Shown piece by piece: positions 57,958 through 64,000 of a stretch of 64,000 nt of DNA. Within the stretch, counting starts at the first letter, position 1; each line of letters starts with the position of its first letter. The position numbers were made by a program, and so were the translations under genes. The DNA comes from a virus, in the IMG/VR virus record IMGVR_UViG_3300044986_000731, positions 26,352-90,351 of that record. The stretch is one strand, 5' to 3'. The notes beneath the pieces are model-generated. The model had not been told where the DNA came from, did no database searches, and saw only the letters and a list, made by a program, of their open reading frames with translations.

Positions 57958-59247
57958 ATGAAGAAAGACGCACGACAAATGGCTACCGCAACCGCAACCC
58001 CCGCTTGGAAGTCCTACTCCGTTGGCTCGACCGTCGAGGTCAACGGCGTCGCATGGGTGATCACGGCCGTCGCGACTCGCCGCACCGAGCACGGTCGGCA
58101 GGGCCGCGTGTTCACGCTCGTCTCGCCGACCGGCGAGCGGGTCACGAAGTCCAGCCGTGGCATCACGCTGTGGGCGCAGAGCGGTGGCTCGCCCGCCGTC
58201 GAGTCTGAGGTCGAGACCGAGGTCGAGACCGTCGCCGAGGTGAGCATCGAGGCGGCACCGTCCGTCGCCGAGTCGTCGCTCGGCCGCGTGCTCGCGGAGG
58301 TGATCGAGCCGTACCTCGACTCGCGGGGCATCAAGGCCGGCATCGACCGCGACGAGGTGCTCTCCCTCGTCGACGAGCGGCTCGCCGAGACGCTCGTCAA
58401 GCGAGTGGTCGTCGAGGCTGCCGGCCGTCCGCCGGTGGACGTCGGGGTCCAGCACACGCGGTTCGACACGCTACTGTCGATCGTCGCGTGCCGTCTCAAC
58501 TGCTGGGTGCTCGGCCCTGCCGGCTCGTTCAAGACGTCGAGCGCCAAGAGTGTCGCCAGTGCCCTGCAACTGCCCTTCTATACGGTCGGCGTCGGCAGGC
58601 AGACGACGCAGTCGCAATTGATCGGATACAAGAACGCGGCCACCGGCGAGTACGTCTCCACGCAACTGCGTCAGGCGTACGAGCACGGCGGAGTGTTCCT
58701 TCTCGACGAGTGCGACGCCGCGTCGCCGGAGGTGTTGGTCACGATCAACGCACTGCTGGCGAACGGCCACTACGGCTTCCCCGACGCCGTGGTCGCGAAG
58801 CACCCGGACTTCGTGTTGCTCGCGGCTGCGAACACGACAGGGCAGGGTGCCAACTGGCAGTACGTCGGCCGGTGCCAGATCGACGCCGCGACGCTCGATC
58901 GGTTCGTGTTTCTTCAGTTTGACTACGACCCGACCTACGAGGCCGCAATCCTCGGCGTGCCGGTGTCGCTGTTCGACGGTCTGCCGCGTGTCTCGCCGCA
59001 GGTGTTCGAGGACACCTCCGACGCGGCTGCGGTCGAGACTCGCCGTCAGAACTTCATCCGAGCGGTCAATCGCGTGCGGGCGTCGATCAACCGCCTCGGC
59101 AAGGGCGTGAGGCACCTCGTCAGCCCGCGTGCCCTGTTCGCCGGGTCGGACCTGATCCGCCGTGGGTGGAGCGTGGAGGACGCGCTGGAGTCTTGCGTCT
59201 GGAAGGGCTGCGACGCCGACACGCGGAGCAAGATCGAGTCGAACTGA
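57958..59247 (+). CDS. MoxR-type AAA+ ATPase
   Basis: 429 residues from ATG 57958; ATG 57979 is an alternative. The first 150 residues are a small beta domain (KSYSVGSTVEVNGVAWVITA) and a Val/Glu linker. The AAA+ core has GPAGSFKTS (Walker A, Lys192), HGGVFLLDECDA (Walker B, Asp250-Glu251), ALLANGHYGFPD and VLLAAANTTGQGA (sensor 1). It has the MoxR/CbbQ look. Such ATPases usually work with VWA-type partners, and two candidate partners follow directly. Confidence 0.8.
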   Translation: MKKDARQMATATATPAWKSYSVGSTVEVNGVAWVITAVATRRTEHGRQGRVFTLVSPTGERVTKSSRGITLWAQSGGSPAVESEVETEVETVAEVSIEAAPSVAESSLGRVLAEVIEPYLDSRGIKAGIDRDEVLSLVDERLAETLVKRVVVEAAGRPPVDVGVQHTRFDTLLSIVACRLNCWVLGPAGSFKTSSAKSVASALQLPFYTVGVGRQTTQSQLIGYKNAATGEYVSTQLRQAYEHGGVFLLDECDAASPEVLVTINALLANGHYGFPDAVVAKHPDFVLLAAANTTGQGANWQYVGRCQIDAATLDRFVFLQFDYDPTYEAAILGVPVSLFDGLPRVSPQVFEDTSDAAAVETRRQNFIRAVNRVRASINRLGKGVRHLVSPRALFAGSDLIRRGWSVEDALESCVWKGCDADTRSKIESN

Positions 59248-59270
59248 CGCATAGTCTGGAAGCACTCACC

Positions 59271-59296
59271 GCCCCCCGGCAATCGGGCCGGGGGGC
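59271..59296 (+). promoter_or_regulatory. Strong leader hairpin
   Basis: GCCCCCCGGC and GCCGGGGGGC form a perfect 10-base stem with a 6-base loop (AATCGG). No T-run follows, so it is not a standard terminator. It may stabilise or separate the two mRNAs between the ATPase and partner genes. A TAGTCTGG element lies just upstream at 59252. Confidence 0.7.
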
Positions 59297-59319
59297 ACAA
59301 ACGCAAAGGGGACACCGCG

Positions 59320-60168
59320 ATGCAGACCACGACGACCAGCAATCTGCGACGAATCGACTTCGACTCGTTTGGAGAGTTCCTCTCGTTCGCCGAGGATCAG
59401 GTACCCGAGGCCGACCGGGGCCGGTACCGCGACACCGAATGCCGCTCGTGGTCGACCACGCACGAGAGGTTTCATGGCACGCGAACCTTCGCTGAGGCCC
59501 GAGACCTCGCCCGGCGTGGCTGGGCCGAGGGCGTCGCAAAACTCACCGAGACTCGCGAGCGTCTCGGCGGCACGCTCGCCCGCGCCGTGAGCACCGCTCT
59601 CGCGAGCGACACGGTCTGGGGTGTCGAGGGCACGTTCTTCGACATCGGCCGGATCGCGATTGGCGAGCCTGAGTGCTGCGGCTACGAGGCTGCCGGCGAC
59701 GTCGCGTCCACTCGGATCGTCGACGTTCGCATCAACGTGTCCTCGTCGGCCTGCTGCACCGAGGAGGAGTTCGTGGCTCGCGGAGCCGTGGCACTCGCCG
59801 TGATCGACACGCTGGAGAGTCTCGGAGAGCGGGTCGCGGTCACCATCGGCTCGTCAGCGAAGGCGAACAACGTCACCTACGAATGGACCGCTCCGGCCAA
59901 GTCTCCAGACCAGCCGCTCGACCTCGACAGGCTCGCGTTTTTCTTCGCGCACCGGTCGGCACTCCGCCGGTACGGATTCAGCGTGTACGAAAAATTGGGT
60001 CGCCCGGGCGGGGGCCTCCCGCAGCCGTTCGCCGGCGACCGCGAGTCTGGCCGGCACATCGACGTCCCGCACATCCTGCGTGGGGGCGGCAGGCTGACGC
60101 CGGCCGAGTTCGCGGCTCTCGTCCAGCGGCTGTGCAAGGAGGTCGGCGTGGAGTTTGAGGTCAGTTGA
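59320..60168 (+). CDS. VWA-like/DUF7192-like partner protein 1, 282 aa
   Basis: The N-terminal part has FDSFGEFLSFAEDQ and a TRTFAEARDLARRGWAEGV helix. The core is DTVWGVEGTFFDIGRIAIGE followed by PECCG, then VDVRINVSSSACCTEEEFVA, ARGAVALAVIDTLESLGERV, and LDRLAFFFAHRSALRRYGF. The alternation resembles a von Willebrand A fold with a degenerate metal site, as in phage DUF7192 proteins beside MoxR ATPases. It is probably a substrate or adaptor protein of the upstream ATPase. A paralogue follows. Confidence 0.6.
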   Translation: MQTTTTSNLRRIDFDSFGEFLSFAEDQVPEADRGRYRDTECRSWSTTHERFHGTRTFAEARDLARRGWAEGVAKLTETRERLGGTLARAVSTALASDTVWGVEGTFFDIGRIAIGEPECCGYEAAGDVASTRIVDVRINVSSSACCTEEEFVARGAVALAVIDTLESLGERVAVTIGSSAKANNVTYEWTAPAKSPDQPLDLDRLAFFFAHRSALRRYGFSVYEKLGRPGGGLPQPFAGDRESGRHIDVPHILRGGGRLTPAEFAALVQRLCKEVGVEFEVS

Positions 60169-60193
60169 CGCGACGTCGCGGCTACGCTAGAAT
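60165..60193 (+). promoter_or_regulatory. sigma70-type promoter with embedded palindrome (partner protein 2)
   Basis: TTGACG (60165-60170), a 17-base spacer and TAGAAT (60188-60193). CGCGACGTCGCG (60169-60180) overlaps the end of the -35 box. The -35 box contains the TGA stop of the previous gene. A leader GGTAGTTCGAGAACACTAAC is shared in part with the promoter at 62326. Confidence 0.75.
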
Positions 60194-60229
60194 CGGGGTA
60201 GTTCGAGAACACTAACCAAGGGACATGAG

Positions 60230-61078
60230 ATGAAGACACGAACGTACAACTTCGACTCGGTCGGCGAGTTCGCGGCGAAGTCGCTCGCGGCGGCGAGGGG
60301 GCCGTCGAGCGTGGGCAGCGAGTTCGCGGCGGAAAACCAGCGAGACTTCTACGGGACGAAGAGTATCAAGGAGGCGGAGGGCCTGTTGGCGAAGGGCTGG
60401 CCCGATGGCGCGGCGCGGATCGCCCGGCTCCGCGACAAACTGAACGTGGTCGTCCGCGAGGCTGCCGCGTCTCGGGTCCGCGACACGGTCTGGGGGGTGG
60501 AGGGCGAGTGGTGCGATGTCGGCCGCATCGCCATCGGCGAGCCTGAGTGCTGCGCTCGCGTCGACAGCGAGGGCGACGGCGAGACGGGCCGCGTGGTCAC
60601 GCTGCGCTACAACGCGGCCGTGTCCGGGTCCGTGTCCACGACTGCGATCGAGGCGAGAGGCGTTGCCGTGCTCGCGGCCGTCGACCTGATCGAGGCGAGC
60701 GGCGTCCGGTGCGAGGTGATCTACTCGCAGGGCAGCAGGGGGATGGGTCCAAATCTGGAATGCAACGTCGTGGTGAAGGCTGCCGACACCCCTGTCGACC
60801 TCGACCGCCTCGCGTTCGTGCTGGTGCACCCGAGTTTCTTCCGCCGGATCGGCTTCGCGTTCCTTGAAGGTCACGGTCACAAGCCGAGCGGCACGTACCC
60901 GGCCCCGCTCTCGGACGTCGGCAAGCGACCGGGCACGGTCGAGATCAACGAGGTCTGCACGGCGAGTGGCCTCGACGACGGCGAACTCGCCGAGAACGTC
61001 TTGAAGATCGCCGCAGCGTGCGGCATCGTGATCGACGAGGGCGTCGCGGAGCGAATCCTAGAGGAGGTGGCATCGTGA
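60230..61078 (+). CDS. VWA-like/DUF7192-like partner protein 2 (paralogue), 282 aa
   Basis: ATG 60230. Clearly homologous to 59320-60168: YNFDSVGEFAAKSLA, then GLLAKGWPDGAARI, VWGVEGEWCDVGRIAIGEPE, EARGVAVLAAVDLIEASGVR and VDLDRLAFVLVHPSFFRRIG. The equal length and order show an old tandem duplication. It has its own promoter, so the two paralogues may be differently expressed. Confidence 0.6.
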   Translation: MKTRTYNFDSVGEFAAKSLAAARGPSSVGSEFAAENQRDFYGTKSIKEAEGLLAKGWPDGAARIARLRDKLNVVVREAAASRVRDTVWGVEGEWCDVGRIAIGEPECCARVDSEGDGETGRVVTLRYNAAVSGSVSTTAIEARGVAVLAAVDLIEASGVRCEVIYSQGSRGMGPNLECNVVVKAADTPVDLDRLAFVLVHPSFFRRIGFAFLEGHGHKPSGTYPAPLSDVGKRPGTVEINEVCTASGLDDGELAENVLKIAAACGIVIDEGVAERILEEVAS

Positions 61079-61284
61079 TGATCACGTCGGAGCATCCGCT
61101 GCATGCCGCAGCGCGTGCGAGACTCGAAGCCAGCGACCGGCTGCGGCCGTACATCGAGTGGCTGCTTTATGACCCGGAGTCTGAGTCGCACTGCGAGTGG
61201 ATCGCCACCGGCGACGAGGACGAGATCGAGGACTTTGGCGAGACTCTCAAACTGGTGACCGAGTACCTAGCGGCGGGAGGGTGA
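61075..61284 (+). CDS. Small acidic protein, 69 aa
   Basis: Starts GTG 61075 or ATG 61078 after AGAGGAGGTGG. Acidic helical sequence (EHPLHAAARARLEASDRLRP, GDEDEIEDFGETLKLVTEYL). Coupled by overlap to partner protein 2. Function is unknown. Confidence 0.55.
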   Translation: MMITSEHPLHAAARARLEASDRLRPYIEWLLYDPESESHCEWIATGDEDEIEDFGETLKLVTEYLAAGG

Positions 61285-61288
61285 CGCG

Positions 61289-61507
61289 ATGATCCTGTGG
61301 AGACGATACGGCGCGGTGCACGTCGGCACGACCGACTGCGGCCTGCGATTCGAGGTTCGGCGTCGACGAGGTGATCGGTGCTACTCGCTCTCGACTCGCA
61401 CCGCCGCCGGCGGCGAGCGCGAGTGGTGCACCGGCTACCAGTCGGTGAGTGCGGCTCAGGTGGCGGCGTTGGTCACGGCTGCGTCCATCGTGAGGGAGGC
61501 TCGATGA
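61289..61507 (+). CDS. Hypothetical protein, 72 aa
   Basis: Starts ATG 61289 after GGGAGGGTG. Small beta-rich start (ILWRRYGAVHVGTTDCGLRF) followed by YSLSTRTAAGGEREW and a helical end. Overlaps the next gene by 4 bases. No family is recognised. Confidence 0.5.
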   Translation: MILWRRYGAVHVGTTDCGLRFEVRRRRGDRCYSLSTRTAAGGEREWCTGYQSVSAAQVAALVTAASIVREAR

Positions 61508-61953
61508 TGCAGACGTTCCTTCCGCACCCGTCGTTCGGCGACACAGCCGCATGCCTCGACTACCGACGTCTCGGCAAGCAGCGAGTCGAGGCGAAGCAAC
61601 TCCTGCTTGCTCTCGGCGTCGCCGTCGGCTCGCACCTGCCGAATTCTGGATGGACAAACCATCCGGCCTGCGGCATGTGGCGAGGCTTCGAGGGTGGCCT
61701 GTGCGAGTACGCAGTCGCGATCTGCGAGGAGTGGCTGCGTCGCGGCTACCGCGACTCCCTGCTGCCGCAGTTCGTCGAGGCGGGATCAAGACTCTCGCGA
61801 GTCTTGCCGCCGTGGCTGGGCGACCATGCGTTCCACGCGAGCCACCGGTCGAACCTGCTCAGAAAACTCCCCGAGCACTACTCGCGGTTCGGGTGGGCCG
61901 AGCCGGATGATCTGCCCTACGTGTGGCCGAGGGCCGGAGGTATTGCGGCATGA
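61504..61953 (+). CDS. MSMEG_6728-like protein (pyrimidine dimer glycosylase-like)
   Basis: 149 residues from ATG 61504. QTFLPHPSFGDTAACLDYRR, LGKQRVEAKQLLLAL, GWTNHPACGMWRGFEGGLCE and EEWLRRGYRDSLLPQF match a phage and actinobacterial family annotated MSMEG_6728, distantly related to T4 endonuclease V-like enzymes. Function is not proven; DNA repair is a possibility. It overlaps the next gene by 4 bases. Confidence 0.75.
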   Translation: MMQTFLPHPSFGDTAACLDYRRLGKQRVEAKQLLLALGVAVGSHLPNSGWTNHPACGMWRGFEGGLCEYAVAICEEWLRRGYRDSLLPQFVEAGSRLSRVLPPWLGDHAFHASHRSNLLRKLPEHYSRFGWAEPDDLPYVWPRAGGIAA

Positions 61954-62183
61954 ACACGATCGACCCAACAGAGCCGTACCACGACGTCCGACTGGGCCTG
62001 ACCGCCTTGCAGGCCGAGTACCTGCGACAGGTGCTCGACGCCGAGGCAGACAGCATCGCCGAGGAACTCGGTGGCCGCGAGGACGAGGAACTCGAAGAGA
62101 CAATCCAGTACCTCGAAGCGATCGTCGCAAAACTCGACCGCGCAATTGAAGAGGGGAGGAAGCAGCGATGCAGTGGCTCGTAG
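61950..62183 (+). CDS. Small coiled-coil-like acidic protein, 77 aa
   Basis: ATG 61950 overlaps the previous stop and follows GGAGG. Helical acidic sequence (LTALQAEYLRQVLDAEADSI, EDEELEETIQYLEAIVAKLD). Overlaps the next small gene by 16 bases. Function is unknown. Confidence 0.55.
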   Translation: MNTIDPTEPYHDVRLGLTALQAEYLRQVLDAEADSIAEELGGREDEELEETIQYLEAIVAKLDRAIEEGRKQRCSGS

Positions 62184-62329
62184 CCTGCCGCCTCGGCGGC
62201 AAGAATGTCGTGTTCGCGTTCCCGACCAAGGCCTCGGCGAGGGCCTTCGCCCGGGACTGCCGGGGCTGGGGCGTCGAGACGGCGATCGCCAAAAATACCC
62301 CTATTTCCCGGCGGAAACAGGGTACTTGA
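62168..62329 (+). CDS. Small protein, 53 aa
   Basis: ATG 62168 after GGGGAGG. The product starts MQWLVACRLGGKNVVFAFPT and contains TKASARAFARDCRGWGVE, a plausible small folded domain with GC-rich third positions. It overlaps the upstream gene, and its stop TGA lies inside the next promoter's -35 box. Function is unknown. Confidence 0.6.
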   Translation: MQWLVACRLGGKNVVFAFPTKASARAFARDCRGWGVETAIAKNTPISRRKQGT

Positions 62330-62354
62330 CACGACGTCGCGGGTAGCGTAGATT
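62326..62354 (+). promoter_or_regulatory. sigma70-type promoter with embedded palindrome core
   Basis: TTGACA (62326-62331), a 17-base spacer and TAGATT (62349-62354). CGACGTCGCG starts right after the -35 box. The downstream leader GGTAGTTCGGGGCCATCAAC resembles that of the 60165 promoter. The GTG of the next gene follows at 62394 with AAAGGAG upstream. Confidence 0.75.
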
Positions 62355-62393
62355 TGTGGGTAGTTCGGGGCCATCAACCAAAGGAGACTCCCA

Positions 62394-62786
62394 GTGAAGA
62401 CCTACCTCATCCACTTTCGCGGCCACGGCTCCCTGAGCGAGACCAAGACTCTCGATGCAACCGAGGCCGGGCTGACGGCCGCTGCTCGTGCGGCGGCTGA
62501 GTACTGGTGCCGCTCGAACCGGTCGCCATTCTGTGTCTACACAGTCGACAACGCATTCCCGCAAATCGGCGAAGACCTCGTCTGCACAGTGACTGTCGAC
62601 GTCGACGCCCCTTACACGGTGTTTGTGAGGGACAATCACTCTGGTAGGGATTTCGGCCACGACTTCCGAAGGAAGTGCGACGCCGAGTCGTTTGTCGAGC
62701 GTTGCCGAGAAGCCGGAATCAAGCACTTCGAGATCAATCTCGTGATCTGGCTGAAGAATAAGCCCCGCAAGGTGGCGACGAGGTGA
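62394..62786 (+). CDS. Hypothetical protein, 130 aa
   Basis: GTG 62394 with AAAGGAGAC upstream. Mixed alpha/beta sequence (KTYLIHFRGHGSLSETKTLD, GLTAAARAAAEYWCRSNR, EDLVCTVTVDVDAPYTVFVR). No motif is recognised. It is the first gene after the palindrome-containing promoter. Confidence 0.55.
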   Translation: MKTYLIHFRGHGSLSETKTLDATEAGLTAAARAAAEYWCRSNRSPFCVYTVDNAFPQIGEDLVCTVTVDVDAPYTVFVRDNHSGRDFGHDFRRKCDAESFVERCREAGIKHFEINLVIWLKNKPRKVATR

Positions 62787-62846
62787 CATCTACCCGGCGG
62801 CAACGTCGCTGTCGGGCAAGGCCACGAAACGAAAGGGAACGCAACC

Positions 62847-63107
62847 ATGACCTCGACCAACACGATCAAGTGGATTCGCCATGAAGTGCCCCGCAACTGG
62901 CAGCCGGGCACGACACTCTACTCGGCCTCCGGCCCGTTCGAGTGGGCTGGCGACTGTGCGTTCGAGATCGCATGCGGCAACACCATCGGCAAGCCGTACT
63001 CGCTCAGGCTCGTCTATTCGAGCGGAGCACGCGAGTTCGTCGGCGCGTTCGCGACGGTGAGCGGTGCGAAGCAGCGGGCGAAGAAGTTCGGAACGTGGCG
63101 AGGCTGA
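62847..63107 (+). CDS. Hypothetical protein, 86 aa
   Basis: ATG 62847 after AAAGGGAACG. Small beta protein with several aromatic residues (NTIKWIRHEVPRNWQPGTTL, YSLRLVYSSGAREFVGAF) and a basic end (GAKQRAKKFGTWRG). Function is unknown. Confidence 0.5.
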   Translation: MTSTNTIKWIRHEVPRNWQPGTTLYSASGPFEWAGDCAFEIACGNTIGKPYSLRLVYSSGAREFVGAFATVSGAKQRAKKFGTWRG

Positions 63108-63156
63108 GAGAACGACACCGAGACACGAACCCTCAGAGACGAAAGGAACCACGACG

Positions 63157-63375
63157 ATGCGACTGAACGAACAACGCGACACCCTGCTGGCTGCGGTTGA
63201 CGACGCCAGTAGGCTCATCCACGAACTGCGGTGCCGAGTCTTGCGCAAGACTACGCAGCCCTACGGGGACGGCTCCCGCAGCGATGTGGTCAACGTCAAC
63301 AGCGATGTCCTGCCGCAACTGGTCGAGGTGCTCGACCGGCTTCAGGGCGCGAGAGATCAGGTCACGTACGGCTGA
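63157..63375 (+). CDS. Small helical protein, 72 aa
   Basis: ATG 63157 after AAAGGAAC. Helical sequence (NEQRDTLLAAVDDASRLIHE, NSDVLPQLVEVLDRLQGAR). The stop is directly followed by a TAGTCTGG element. Function is unknown. Confidence 0.5.
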   Translation: MRLNEQRDTLLAAVDDASRLIHELRCRVLRKTTQPYGDGSRSDVVNVNSDVLPQLVEVLDRLQGARDQVTYG

Positions 63376-63404
63376 GTAGTCTGGAAACCCAAAGGAGCAA
63401 CCCC

Positions 63405-63833
63405 ATGAGCATCGAAATCAACTCACCCGAGACGGTCGCATCGCGGCACTTCACCCTCCCGGTAGACGTGCCGAATCCCGTCCACGACGGCCGCTGCCGT
63501 CACGGACTGCGAGGCGTGAAGGCGTTCAAGGCAGGCACCACGGTCTACGCAGTGGACTACGACCAGTCGGTGGTCGTCCAAGGCAAGAGGGTCGTGCGGT
63601 CTTTCACTGAGTATCGAGTCGGCCACGTCGTCCGCGAACTCGCTCCCGAGGCGCTCGCCGCGTTACTTGCGCCGCACGACACGCGAGAAGCCCGCCCGGC
63701 CTCGACGCTCGAAGAGGTCTCCGCCGAGGAGGGAGTGTCGGTGAACTGCATCTGCGAGTACGCGGTCCGCCGGCTTCTCGCCGATGGAGCGATCACGATC
63801 GCAGACGTCCAGCGTTTCTATCGAGAGTCTTGA
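63405..63833 (+). CDS. Hypothetical protein, 142 aa
   Basis: ATG 63405 after AAAGGAGC. The first part is a beta domain with HDGRCRHGLRGVKAFKAGTT and VYAVDYDQSVVVQGKRVVRS; the rest is helical (LAPEALAALLAPHDTREARP, EGVSVNCICEYAVRRLLADG). No family is recognised. Confidence 0.5.
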   Translation: MSIEINSPETVASRHFTLPVDVPNPVHDGRCRHGLRGVKAFKAGTTVYAVDYDQSVVVQGKRVVRSFTEYRVGHVVRELAPEALAALLAPHDTREARPASTLEEVSAEEGVSVNCICEYAVRRLLADGAITIADVQRFYRES

Positions 63834-63848
63834 GAGGAGACACATCCC

Positions 63849-64000
63849 ATGACCGGCCCCTGCATCGTCACGACCTATCGAGGACCGACCGAGACCCGAG
63901 GCGCGAGGATCATCTCACGGTGCCTCAACCTGCGATCGATGACCATCTCGTAAAACCACGAACTGTCGGCTACGGAGAATCACGCCCTCGCGGCGAGGGT
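63849..64000 (+). pseudogene. Small phage protein (GPTxxRGxR family-like), interrupted by an in-frame TAA
   Basis: ATG 63849 after GAGGAGA. MTGPCIVTTYRGPTETRGAR resembles a common small phage family starting TRYLGPTNTRGSR. A TAA at 63951-63953 stops reading after 34 residues. In the same frame, NHELSATENHALAAR follows, which fits the expected continuation of the family (S-Y-D/N-H-x-L...ENHxxAA), with the stop where Tyr is expected. The gene appears broken by one base change, or recoded. It runs off the window. Confidence 0.6.

Noticed and set aside
59271-59296. Rho-independent terminator after the ATPase gene
   Set aside because: The stem is strong but no T-run follows, so it is listed as a leader hairpin only.
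63849-64000. Alternative genetic code with TAA read as Tyr
   Set aside because: Other genes here end at TAA in sensible places (for example 4984-4986 and 6436-6438), so a whole-genome recoding is not supported.

Overview
This window looks like most of the genome of a tailed dsDNA phage (Caudoviricetes) or an integrated prophage. It is GC-rich by eye, and nearly every gene lies on the + strand. Genes are packed into overlapping ATGA/GTGA translational chains, with frequent GTG and some TTG starts. The head genes are HK97-like: P27-type small terminase, large terminase, portal, S78 prohead protease, HK97-fold capsid protein, gp6/gp7/gp10-like connectors and a DUF3168-like protein. Two tail-tube-like proteins, frameshifted tail chaperones, an 1849-residue tape measure and no visible sheath gene suggest a siphovirus with a long flexible tail. 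A lone tyrosine recombinase on the - strand suggests a temperate lifestyle. The host cannot be read from the sequence.

Layout. Positions 1-4297 hold a glycosyltransferase, small membrane proteins, a papain-like cysteine peptidase, a lipoprotein and a holin-like protein, possibly a lysis cassette. Positions 4298-14050 hold tail fibre and adhesin genes, in which a two-gene module occurs twice, plus a second glycosyltransferase and a methyltransferase. Positions 14047-15424 hold an HNH endonuclease gene and then about 1 kb of repeat-dense non-coding DNA directly upstream of the terminase, a candidate cos/pac or replication site. Positions 15425-38371 are the head and connector genes. Positions 38368-52254 hold the tape measure and distal tail proteins, ending in a 2324-residue protein. 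Positions 52256-57847 hold nucleotide-metabolism and small genes, the integrase pair and a GDP-mannose to GDP-L-fucose gene pair. Positions 57885-64000 look like an early region: a MoxR-type AAA+ ATPase, two paralogous partner proteins and many small genes. Its sigma70-like promoters carry a shared palindrome.

The most unusual feature lies between portal and capsid genes. A short Cys-flanked motif (C-G-R-D-x-G-G-R-F-x-x-G-N-x-C, mostly CX13C) occurs eleven times in four consecutive large proteins. It sits at the head of each of a series of unrelated domains: zincin-like HExxH metallopeptidases, a four-times repeated domain with a GFDG core, a YFYDK domain, a beta-rich domain and others. It is usually preceded by a Glu-x-Arg triplet. 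One of the four proteins also carries the prohead protease. I infer a modular set of capsid-associated cargo or effector domains that share one tag and may be processed by the phage protease; I know of no described system of this kind.
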